Shown here one piece after another: positions 36,651-46,835 of a DNA stretch of 64,000 bases. The stretch lies in NCBI GenBank assembly GCA_026686845.1, contig JAIVEN010000037.1:1488001-1552000 (forward strand), in the 5' to 3' direction. The notes under the pieces are model-generated. The model searched no databases and was not told the origin of the DNA. It saw only the letters and a program-made list of their open reading frames with translations. Every line of letters begins with the position of its first letter. Positions within the stretch are counted from its first letter, which is position 1. This DNA is from Adenanthera pavonina. Its lineage: Eukaryota > Streptophyta > Magnoliopsida > Fabales > Fabaceae. Position numbers and translations under genes: made by a program.

Positions 36651-36819
36651 TCCTTGAAAATGTGTGATTATTGAAAAGTAAATGAGCATGTATAATAAAT
36701 GTTTAGATGAATATTTAATGCATCTGTTCAAATTCATGAATGTTCATGTGAATTTAGATAATCTTTTTGTATGACATGAATATAGATTTGAGATTCATGT
36801 GAATTTAGCTTTCTACAGG

Positions 36820-37181
36820 TGCATGGGTTACACTTTTGGTGAGGGTGCTATTTCTTGGAAATCGACATGTATTGCATATTCCACCCTAGGCCAATGACAC
36901 CAATATCTATCCATTGTGATAATCAATCTACTCTTTCAAAGGCTTATAGCCAAGCTTATAATGGAAAGTTGAAACATATTAGAATAAGACATAGCTATGT
37001 GAAGAATTTAATTATGAATGAGGTAATCTCCATTAATTATATAAGGTTTGAATTAAATCTTGTAGATCTTTTTACAAAAGGACTGATAGGGAATATGATG
37101 TTGAAAACATCAATAGGGATGGGATTGAAGCCCATTAAATTAGGATCACTAATGGTGGAAACCCAACTTACTCTTGATTAG
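36820..37181 (+). pseudogene. Copia B RNase H C-terminal fragment
   Basis: GYTFGEGAISWKS (36828 on), then a frame change, then PMTPISIHCDNQSTLSKAYS, KLKHIRIRHSYVKNLI and DLFTKGLIGNMMLKTSIGMG. This is the conserved end of copia RNase H, with 'HCDNQS', 'HIxxRH' and 'FTKGL'. The polypurine tract and 3' LTR follow in the expected order. The 109-codon open frame from 36855 is a surviving piece, not a gene. Confidence 0.88.
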
Positions 37182-37713
37182 CATCAAGTCTTGAGTTTAA
37201 ATGTGAGAGTACACTATTAGGGTGATCACAAGTATTTGATATATTATCCATCCATCCTAAGGTTGAAAAATTCTTGGTTACCATGGATTTAAAGGAAAGC
37301 TAAGTTTTAACTCTTAATAGATCTATAAGCATGTATTTGCTGAAGTACTTATTATGATGGTACTCTTGACAAGTTTACCTATATGAGAGTGAAGTGGGGC
37401 TACTTCAGAGAGTCCAAAGGCTTGACTCTCAAATTCTCATGAAAAAGATACAAGACACAATGTTATATTAAAAAGTGTCTACTAATAATGACATACAATT
37501 ATCTGAGATTTTTTGTATAAGTCATACACGCTTGTTCAAATGGATTACTTGGTTCAAAATTTGTCTACCATATTAATTTAGATAGGTGGAACCATATCTT
37601 ATTAAGTAAGGGTTCAAATCTTTAAGACACTTTTACCGAAAACATAAGATTTTCGAAGTGATAAAAGTTTGTATTCTTTTGAAAAATTGTTCATTCTGCA
37701 AATGGTGGGGGAT

Positions 37714-38304
37714 TGTGAGAAAATTTTTAAAATGAAAAGATATCTCTTAAAGGATTCATGAATTAATTATGACTTTTAAAATGATTCATGGAAAGTCACA
37801 AGATACATGAAATATGAAAGGAAGTGACTTTTATATAGATTCATGAATCATTACAATATATATACATTGGTACATATATTGGTTAATGTATGTATTTTTT
37901 TATTTAAATAGACATGCTGCTTCAAGAGGTATTTTCTCATTCCCTATAAATAGCCCATAATCTTCCATCATTCGATCATTCCAATTCATTTATCCACACA
38001 TCTTTCAACATACAAAAACTCACTTGCCTTCATCTTTTGGGGTATAAAAGATAAAAAGCAAATTATCACTTTGTAAAAGTCATTGTTGTCAATGCTTGAA
38101 TTTTGGAAGTGCAACACCTATTCAAGAGTCTTTATTATATCATGTAGGAAATTCGCCACTGACTCAAGTTACACCCAAGATTTGGTAATTGATGAGGATG
38201 AATTAAATCTAAAGGAAAGTGTTGCTCATACTTTGAAGACTTGTACACAACTTTTTCTCTAATATACTCTTCTTCTACACTTCAAAGATCCATTTTCACC
38301 AACA
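37714..38304 (+). repeat. 3' LTR of copia B
   Basis: Pair of 22102-22679. Begins TGTGAGAAAATTTTT directly after the polypurine tract and ends TTCACCAACA, followed by the TATTA target duplicate. Confidence 0.93.
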
Positions 38305-38364
38305 TATTATGCATATTCTTATGAATTATAGAGTATACTTAGTTTTCCAAACTAAGTGGGGGAT

Positions 38365-38978
38365 TGTTGGATAGTTTAGGGTAAACTGAGTGTGATGTGA
38401 AGATATCCAAGTCCCACATTGGATAGATGTAAAGTGTTTTAACACACATCATGTGATAATCTTGAAGGAAAGTCCAAGAGAAAATTGAATAGTTGTAATT
38501 GGAAACCACTTAGGAATTAGGTGTTAACGGCTAGTCTAATCTGATTGTTAATTGGCTCATAAATAAGTTTTTATAAAAGTTTAACAGTTATAAACAATCA
38601 CATATCAATTGCCTATTTATAATCTATAAAACGTTTGTTGCTCTCTCTCTCTATATAGGGAGGTGACCAGCTTAGGGAGATAAGGGAAGTGACAAACACA
38701 CTTATATACATTCTCATTATTCTCTACTCCAAATACTTATCATACTCTGTAACTTTAATTAGTTTTATAGGAGAGATTCTGGAAGTTATTGTTCGGACAT
38801 CTCTGGAAATATTTGGGATAATTTCTAGAGGTGATTTACTATAAACCTAGCAGCAAATATAGTGGGGACAAACATCACCTTAGGAATAGTATGATTTACA
38901 CATATTTTTAAGTATATATTTTCTAACAATATATTTTTTAAGCATATATTTCATCTTCTACATACTAATTTCCTAACA
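38365..38978 (+). repeat. 3' LTR of copia A
   Basis: Pair of 19795-20426. Starts TGTTGGATAG after the polypurine tract and ends TTTCCTAACA. Its CT/AT microsatellite is shorter than in the 5' LTR. Confidence 0.92.
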
Positions 38979-38983
38979 TTGAT

Positions 38984-40076
38984 CATGGTCCTTCCATTAA
39001 TATAATTGTGTCTTAATCAAAGATTGCCCAGTATATTGACCTTAGTTTGAGTTTCAAGTTTGCTATAATCAGATGCTGAGGGGGTATTGGGGGTGCTATT
39101 ATGGTTCTGGTTCTTGCAACGATCGCTAGCTGTGGTATTATATGCATATATACTACCAGTGATGGTGATTCTGAAGCTGATATATATGTGCTATATATAT
39201 AGGTGGTATACATGTTTCAGCTTCAATTAATTAATTCCATTAAGTCAAATAATGTTGCTCCGTTTTCTCATTGGTATGTTTTAGAACATGAGGTTCCTCT
39301 GTTTGAAGCCATGGGAAAGAGGTAAGGCTGGGATGTTACCGGCATTATTGTTTAAAAAAAAAAAAAGAATAATTGCCTAGCAATGGTAGGGTGAAATGAA
39401 TGAATGTTACGGTAAATGAATATTAAAACTACTTTTTATAGATTTGATATTGTCCTGGCATGCCAATTCTAAACCATTCAGTATTCATTCGCTGCACCTA
39501 CACTGTGATCTATCATTTTTAGGCTTCTATAAGGATTAAAAAGATAAAACAATAAAGATAACTTATAATTTATATATATTTTAAAGTTGCAACTTTATAT
39601 TTTTATATTAAAGAATTTTTAAGAATAAGCTATCATTGATCCTCTTTAAAGTTACAAATTAATTTTTTTAATATTGATTAATTTTTAAATTCGTTACTAT
39701 TCTTGAATAAAAAAGCCTTGTAACATTTAAGAAAAAACATATTATTATTTTAGAGAACATAAATGGTTATTTTAAAGTACTGATATTAACTTATTTTATG
39801 ATTATTGGCAGAGATTTTAATCTTTAAAATTTTTTAATAATCATAAATATTAAATTTTATCAGAATTCAATCAAACAATATTTTAAAAATAAAACGTATT
39901 AATTTTTTTCTGCAGGAATGTATTCTTTGAATGTAACAAAACATAAAGAAAATGAGACACTCTAAGTGTATTTATTTTAATTTTTTAAAAATGATCACTA
40001 TCATTAATATAATATATCAGATCCATAAAAAGTCCTTTTAATAAACGGAACCATCTTTCGCCGTCCGTTTGCCCGC
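38984..40076. other. Intergenic between copia A and EF-2
   Basis: AT-rich, no gene. An A-run (39352-39365) and short AT repeats are the only structure seen. The last ~100 bases (from 40040) become GC-richer (CGCCGTCCGTTTGCCCGC), as expected of a core promoter. Confidence 0.6.
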
Positions 40077-40090
40077 TATATATATATAAA
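40077..40090 (+). promoter_or_regulatory. TATA region of EF-2
   Basis: TATATATATATAAA precedes a CT-rich leader (CCTCCTCCCTCCTTTGCTGC) typical of highly expressed plant translation genes. Transcription probably starts near 40115. The leader appears to be spliced: a donor candidate near 40157/40158 (CTAAG/GTTCAC) or 40168, and an acceptor at 41009-41010 (CACTTGCAG), placing a ~0.85-kb intron in the 5'UTR. The donor choice is a guess. Confidence 0.6.
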
Positions 40091-41065
40091 GGCTCTGAAA
40101 AAGGAAAGCCGCCATCCTCCTCCCTCCTTTGCTGCCTCTCACTGTTATCTGTCTAAGGTTCACTTTCTGTAAATTTTTCTGAACTATCTCTCTAATGTTA
40201 AGCGGATCACTCTTTTTTTCCCTTTATGTTTCGTTGTATATTTGAGTTGGATTCGCTCAAGATCTATGCCTTAGTTAAATAGTCTGTAGCATTTGAAAAG
40301 CATCATCTAGTTTGTTTTCCTTTCTTTTTGAACATCTTTTGGCATAGATAACTGTTGCAGCAAAAAGACGTAGCTTCCTTTATTTGATTATCTCCTATAT
40401 GACATATTTTGTGGGTCCTCTGGATTCTTATGTTGTTTCCGGCGTCTATTTCCAGCACCTGATCTTAATCAGGATTTTACTTTTCGATGGTTGTAATGTT
40501 TAACCTATCAATTTAGGCTTTTAGCAGTCGATGGTCTTGAGGTTGGATGGGAAATTGAATTTACTTTGGATATACTTCTGCTGATCTGTAAACCGATTAT
40601 TCAAAGAACAAAAATGATCCTTACTTCTGCTGCCTATGTTAAGAATTATATATAGTAATTTAACCTATAAAAATACGTTCGTATTTATTTATTTATTTTT
40701 ACAATCACTGTTGTTTACATTTATAGCCTATTCTTGCCAGTTTAAGAGAACTCGAAACAATTGTATCTGTAAAGAGTAAAGGCAATTTGTATACCCTGAA
40801 TGGAAGCTGATTAACCCTAATGATTCTACAAGTACTAATTCCTGTTGGATATTGATCAATTGAACTACTATCATAATTTTTGCTAGCTTTGGCCTGAGTA
40901 TATTTTGTTTCAATGTCCAAATTAGCTATCATGGTAACTCTGCTCTTCCTGCATTGCATTGCAGCTATTATATTACTTTGCTTACGCTTTAATTGTCATT
41001 TCACTTGCAGTTTCACATTAGTTCAACTAGTCACCTTTTGCTTTGGAAAATAAAGACAAGTTAAG

Positions 41066-43926
41066 ATGGTAAGTTAACAAAAATTACTTCAGGTATTTCG
41101 AGTTGGTGAATCTCCATGGACTCCGTATAATGCCATTTTAATATTGTTCTACCATGTGCAGGTGAAATTCACAGCTGAAGAGCTCCGTCGTATTATGGAC
41201 TTTAAGCACAATATTCGTAATATGTCTGTTATTGCACATGTTGATCATGGTATGGATTAGCCAGCACATCTTTTCTTTGCTCCATTTTTTACCCTTTATG
41301 CAGTGCATTATTTGGAATGGTAATAGTTCTTTCTTATTTCTTGTGAGATGTGATATAATAGTTTAGTTCTGACTGTTCAATAGCAAGGCATTGAGCTGTA
41401 GCATTTACTGCATAGGTCTTTCAAAAGTTTTATGTCATGAAATTGCATCTCCTTAAATGTCTAATTTTTTTATTACCAATTGCAGGAAAATCAACCCTCA
41501 CAGACTCTCTCGTGGCAGCTGCTGGTATTATTGCACAAGAAGTGGCAGGTGATGTTCGAATGACTGATACCCGTCAAGATGAAGCAGAGCGTGGTATCAC
41601 AATCAAGTCTACTGGTATTTCTCTCTACTACGCAATGAGTGATGAGTCCTTGAAGAGCTTCAAAGGTGAACGCAAGGGCAATGAGTATCTCATAAATCTG
41701 ATTGACTCCCCTGGGCATGTCGACTTCTCATCTGAGGTCACAGCTGCACTTCGTATTACTGATGGAGCTCTCGTGGTGGTAGATTGTATTGAAGGTGTTT
41801 GTGTCCAAACTGAAACTGTGCTTCGACAAGCACTTGGAGAAAGAATTAAGCCTGTTTTGACTGTGAACAAGATGGACAGGTGCTTCCTTGAGCTCCAGGT
41901 GGATGGAGAGGAGGCTTACCAGACCTTTCAAAGGGTTATTGAGAATGCTAATGTCATCATGGCCACATACGAAGATCCCCTCCTTGGTGATTGTCAAGTT
42001 TACCCAGAGAAGGGAACAGTTGCTTTTTCTGCTGGTTTGCATGGTTGGGCTTTCACGTTGACCAACTTTGCTAAAATGTATGCCTCTAAATTTGGAGTTG
42101 ATGAGTCAAAGATGATGGAAAGGCTTTGGGGTGAGAACTTCTTTGATCCAGCTACCAAGAAATGGACCACCAAGAACACTGGTTCTCCTACCTGCAAGCG
42201 TGGGTTTGTCCAGTGCTGTTATGAGCCTATCAAGCAGATAATTTCCACTTGCATGAATGATCAGAAGGATAAGTTGTGGCCTATGTTGCAGAAGCTTGGA
42301 GTTAACATGAAATCTGAAGAAAAGGACCTAATGGGTAAAGCATTGATGAAACGTGTCATGCAAACCTGGCTGCCAGCAAGTAATGCACTCTTGGAAATGA
42401 TGATATTCCATCTTCCCTCCCCATCAAAAGCCCAAAAATATCGTGTTGAAAACTTGTATGAGGGTCCTCTCGATGATCAATATGCCACAGCAATCAGGAA
42501 TTGTGATCCTGATGGACCCCTAATGCTTTATGTCTCAAAAATGATTCCTGCATCTGATAAGGGTAGGTTTTTTGCTTTTGGCCGTGTCTTCTCTGGTAAG
42601 GTCTCCACTGGTTTGAAGGTCAGAATCATGGGACCAAACTATGTCCCTGGGGAGAAGAAAGACTTGTATGTTAAGAGTGTGCAAAGAACGGTGATTTGGA
42701 TGGGAAAGAAGCAGGAAACTGTTGAGGATGTGCCTTGTGGTAACACGGTTGCTATGGTTGGTTTGGATCAATTTATTACCAAGAATGCTACATTAACAAA
42801 TGAAAAGGAAGTGGATGCCCACCCTATCCGAGCAATGAAGTTTTCTGTCTCACCTGTGGTACGTGTTGCTGTTCAGTGCAAGGTTGCATCTGATCTTCCA
42901 AAGCTTGTTGAAGGTCTCAAACGGTTGGCCAAATCAGATCCTATGGTCATGTGTACTATTGAGGAGTCTGGAGAGCACATTGTAGCTGGTGCAGGAGAGC
43001 TTCACCTTGAGATCTGTTTGAAGGACTTGCAAGAAGATTTTATGGGTGGAGCTGAGATTATAAAGTCTGACCCTGTTGTTTCCTTCCGTGAAACTGTTCT
43101 AGAGAGATCTTGCCGTACTGTGATGAGCAAGTCACCCAACAAGCATAACCGTCTGTACATGGAAGCAAGACCCATGGAGGAAGGGCTTGCAGAGGCAATT
43201 GATGAAGGCAAGATTGGACCCAGAGATGATCCCAAGGTTCGTTCTAAAATATTGTCTGAACAGTATGGTTGGGACAAGGATCTTGCCAAGAAAATCTGGT
43301 GTTTTGGACCTGAGACCACAGGACCTAACATGGTGGTGGATATGTGTAAGGGAGTTCAGTACCTGAATGAAATCAAGGACTCTGTTGTTGCTGGATTCCA
43401 ATGGGCATCAAAAGAAGGTGCAATGGCTGAAGAGAACATGAGGGGCATCTGTTTTGAAGTCTGTGATGTTGTTCTTCACGCTGATGCTATCCACAGAGGA
43501 GGTGGTCAGATCATTCCAACCGCTAGGAGAGTCTTTTATGCTTCACAGTTGACTGCTAAGCCCAGGCTTCTTGAACCTGTTTATCTGGTGGAAATCCAAG
43601 CTCCTGAGCAGGCTCTTGGTGGTATCTACAGTGTTCTTAACCTGAAACGTGGACATGTCTTTGAGGAAATGCAGAGACCTGGTACTCCACTTTACAACAT
43701 TAAGGCATACCTCCCTGTCATCGAGTCTTTTGGGTTCTCAAGCACATTGAGGGCTGCAACATCAGGTCAAGCTTTCCCACAGAGTGTCTTTGATCACTGG
43801 GATATGATGTTATCAGATCCACTTGAGCCTGGATCCCAAGCTGCACAGCTTGTTGCAGACATACGCAAGAGGAAGGGCTTGAAGGAGCAGATGACTCCAC
43901 TTTCAGAATACGAGGACAAGCTTTAA
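41066..43926 (+). CDS. Elongation factor 2 (EF-2), intact
   Basis: Three coding exons: 41066-41068 (only the ATG), 41162-41249 and 41486-43926, joining to 843 residues, the usual plant EF-2 length. EF-2 is the cytosolic GTPase that drives ribosomal translocation. G-domain motifs are intact: AHVDHGKST (P-loop, across intron 2), RQDEAERGITIKSTG (switch I), DSPGHVD (switch II) and NKMD. Domain IV carries LHADAIHRGGGQ with the diphthamide-target His at residue 700 (codon 43492-43494). The protein ends LSEYEDKL, as in other plant EF-2s. The intron directly after the ATG and the one inside the P-loop are classic plant EF-2 positions. An open frame starting at 41437 begins inside intron 2 and is not the true start. 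It is the probable source of the dead copy at 47093-50318. Confidence 0.97.
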
Positions 43927-45038
43927 ATTTTGGTCTACCCATTATGAATCCAATTTTCTCCTGATGAATACTGACCATATTTTTGAAAGTCCTGCATCTT
44001 GAGTCTGGTTCAGTGGTACTTTTGTCATTTACTAGCCATACTACTTAGTATTATTATCCCTGCTGTATTCTCCTGGGAAGATGTCTCCTTTGAGGTTTGG
44101 ATTTTGGAGACGTGTAACTTTATCACATTGACGTTTTTGGAACACACCAATTCATCGATGTTAGAATGAACTATTTATGGTAGAATCAGAGAATGAACTA
44201 TTTATGGTAATTTTTGTTGAGGATGCTGTTGCCAATAATTTTGTGTTGCTTCCTGTTCATTTTTCTTTCCAGTGTGTTATGCGACTGTGTGATGATATTT
44301 TTCTTGCTTCTTTTTAAATTTCCAGTCAGTAGCTGCTGAAGTTTTGGTCTGAGGACCTGTGCTGAGAGGTACACCATTGTAAGTCAAACCACCTGTAATA
44401 TAAAGAGACGATTGACGAGTTGCCGATGCCAATTAACACGTCTCTAATACTACAAAGAGCCAAAAAGTTTAGATAAAGTTGTTGCATATATTTGTTATTG
44501 AAATCTCTAATAAAAATACAATCTGCAGGAGAATTAGAATATGTAATGAAAAAGCTGAAATATATTCTATTAGATCAATAGTTGAATACTGCCAATTATT
44601 ACAAAAGAAAAGTAACCACTGAAGAGGTAACGGGAGGGAAATATCACAGAATAACAGATGGAAAACAGCTCAGAGAAGAATAATAGAAAGGAAGGTACGA
44701 ATCAGAGGGACAGGTAGAGAAAGGGTCAGAGGGAAGGTGCGCACAATCTCTCCACCCCTGTCTGACAAGTGGCATTCGATTCAATAGTCTATTTCTCTAG
44801 GCTTCCAAATAGCCTCTGAACCAATCACCATTTGACCCATTTGGAATGTCTCGTTACTCAAACTGAGCCTGCCCATTGGATTGGATTGGATTGGATTATA
44901 TCAGAATATAAATTCTACATATTTTTAAAAGACTTCTGATAAATAATAAAAAAGATATGCACATGTTATTAATTTTTATGAATTAAAAACTTAGATAATA
45001 CTTTAAATTGTCTAAACTTCTTTTTTTAAATCTGTCTA

Positions 45039-45170
45039 GTTATTGATATTTCCACTTACTGAGATAAAACTAATGTTGTTGTTGTCATCGTCCAATTATT
45101 GATATTTCCACTTAATAGGATAAAATTAATGTTGTTATTGTCACCGTCGAGTTATTGATATTACCGACTA
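45039..45170. repeat. Short tandem repeat, ~60-bp unit
   Basis: 'ttattgatatttccactta...gataaaa(c/t)taatgttgttgttgtca(t/c)cgtc' occurs twice, with a third unit beginning at 45153. Confidence 0.75.
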
Positions 45171-45249
45171 ATCTAGATTTAAATTGAGTTGGAAGGAAAA
45201 TTTTTTTAACATTTTATTTTTTATTTATAAAGTTGAAACTCAAAAACTT

Positions 45250-45372
45250 GTTAAAAAAATATCGAGTCTCTTGTCATTTAACTTAACTTGTAAGTATTAC
45301 CTATGGCATATAATGTTATCACATCCAATGGCAAATCACATGGTAGCGAAAATGAAATCAAATTTGACATAA
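45250..45372 (+). pseudogene. Possible copia pre-integrase fragment
   Basis: Reads YLWHIMLSHPMANHMVAKMK in an open frame ending at 45372. The L-W-H-x-x-L-x-H-P core is the GAG-pre-integrase signature of copia elements (normally LWHxRLGHP). Only about 40 residues support it and no LTR was found nearby, so chance is not excluded. Confidence 0.4.
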
Positions 45373-45515
45373 CATTGTCATTTTTATTTAGTAGATAAAA
45401 ATGTCAATATTATGGTGCTAGCATAACTGTAATTGGAGTATATGGAGAAATAATTTGGAAGAAAAAATTAATTTTGATGTGCTTGAAAGAAAGCTAGAAT
45501 GTTTTCATTTTTTAC

Positions 45516-45546
<31 letters not shown>

Positions 45547-45861
45547 AGTTTATCGTATTGACCTTAAAATTGACATATTTTGATTTCTATGATTTAATAC
45601 AAGGTGTTAATTTTATTTTTAACTTCATTTATTAATTTATTAATTTTATTTTAAATTTCACTTGCATCCTTTAACTTTATTTGATTTTACCGTCGTCCTT
45701 TAGTTTTACTTTAAGTTTGACTTTCATAGTGGTGTTTGAAAACCACTTAGATATTTAATTTTCTTAAACACAGTCAAAATAAAAAGTTTAACAAAGAAGT
45801 CCTGTGTGATATTTTCGTGACTTAGTTCAAAATTCTAATAACTTTTTTTATGTGAAATTTC

Positions 45862-46200
45862 TACTAACTTTTTTATTATACAATCAGGTGGTGATGGACA
45901 AAAAGAAAATCTAAGTAATTTCTTGTAATTTAAAAAATCAAATTAAGAAAAGGTGAAATTATTATTATCAACTAGAATGTAGGTCCTTTTAGCTCCAAAC
46001 AAAATAAGAATGTGGGCACTGTATTTGCACGGAGTATGAGTGATTGGCACTATTCATAACTTTAATATAATGTGGTTTTCTATATATTTTATATTGTTGA
46101 CATCAATTAATATACTAATACAAAATTATAGCAATGTTCATTATTCGTATGATTTTGAAAAATTTTGAATTTCTGTGCAAATGCACAAGGTTAAAACTAG
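45862..46200 (+). mobile_element. Possible small Helitron (3' end well supported)
   Basis: The 3' end has a hairpin TGTGC-AAAT-GCACA (46174-46187), nine bases, then CTAG (46197-46200) followed by T. This is the Helitron 3' layout: hairpin, then CTRR, insertion before T. The 5' end is uncertain; TCTACTAACTTTT near 45862 resembles the TC-starting 5' terminus, and an alternative is near 45834. Non-autonomous. Confidence 0.45.
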
Positions 46201-46700
46201 TTCAAGAAAAGATCTAAGAGATCATATTAGATAAGAAACAAAATTAAAATAACATAAAGTTAAAGAAACTAAAATTAATGGGATTTGAAATACTCTGGGC
46301 TAATTAATAATTCTTTGTGGCATGTATCATGTTGCTTGACGAACTACTCGCGAGTTTGAAGAAGCTTGTGGGGAGATGTTATTTTTATGGGTACAGGCTT
46401 CAGTAGGCAAAGTTGAACGTATTTTATGATTGTTATTCTTTGTGAAAAAGATGTCCAGTCTACAATTGCTGTTACTTTTTTTTTTTTAATCGATCGATTG
46501 ATTGTTAGTTGTTACAGAAACGACCAAATATTTTATGTAAATAATTAATTAATTTAGGTACTTGGTTAACAAGAATATTAGTTGCGCTTCACACTGAGAA
46601 AGTGTTTATTCTTTAGAATTACATAGGGTGCTTCTTCTTATTTACTAAACTGACTTAACTACCTCCTTATTTGGTTTTCTCCCTTCTCTTTCTACATCCT
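46201..46700. other. Intergenic upstream of the EF-2 pseudogene
   Basis: AT-rich with no gene. The decayed promoter and leader of the pseudogene should begin near 46650, where the sequence becomes CT-rich. Confidence 0.5.
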
Positions 46701-46835
46701 TCTTTCAATTCTTCTGAATGAAGGCATCATATCACAGTCATATACATTTCTGGTGCTTCTTTGTTTCAATCCATACCTCTTAGGTTAGAGTTGCAAGAGT
46801 TTTTTTTGCGCTTTTCCTTCTTTATCCAGTTTCAG

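Larger units (their letters stand above)
22102..38304 (+). mobile_element. Copia retrotransposon B, nested in A
   Basis: LTRs of about 578 and 591 bp lie at 22102-22679 and 37714-38304. They end CACCAACA, and the start is TGTGAGAAAA (TATGAGAAAA at the 5' copy, one change). The target duplication TATTA is perfect (22097-22101 and 38305-38309). A polypurine tract AAATGGTGGGGGA ends just before the 3' LTR. Removing later insertions leaves a linear gag, zinc knuckle, protease, integrase and RNase H order in one orientation. Most of reverse transcriptase is missing between about 36650 and 36820. Many nonsense codons; dead. Confidence 0.93.
19795..38978 (+). mobile_element. Copia retrotransposon A (outermost), split by element B
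   Basis: Two related LTRs of about 630 and 614 bp bracket the whole complex. Both begin TGTTGGATA and end TTTCCTAACA. Flanks are TTAAT (19790-19794) and TTGAT (38979-38983), a target duplication with one mismatch. A polypurine tract (AAACTAAGTGGGGGA, 38349-38363) precedes the 3' LTR. Own internal sequence is only 20427-22101 plus 38310-38364, so most of gag-pol is gone. What remains is an RNase H-like tail around 21290-21650, with 'ESKFVALRARCKE' and 'KHLMKGLTK' in broken frames. Everything from 22102 to 38304 is the younger element B. No primer-binding site is obvious after the 5' LTR. Confidence 0.88.
43927..45830. other. EF-2 3' flank and intergenic
   Basis: The 3'UTR probably occupies the first 250-350 bases. 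The rest has no gene. There is a GGATT pentamer run (44878-44897), a short tandem repeat at 45039-45170, a small copia-like remnant near 45250-45372 and an AT microsatellite (45517-45538). Confidence 0.6.

Noticed and set aside
41437..41485. Upstream start for EF-2 at 41437
   Set aside because: It lies in intron 2, before the acceptor at 41484-41485. The true N-terminus is assembled from 41066-41068 and 41162-41249.
42000..43978. Several minus-strand open frames over EF-2
   Set aside because: Antisense shadows of a conserved coding sequence; the same frames recur over the EF-2 pseudogene.
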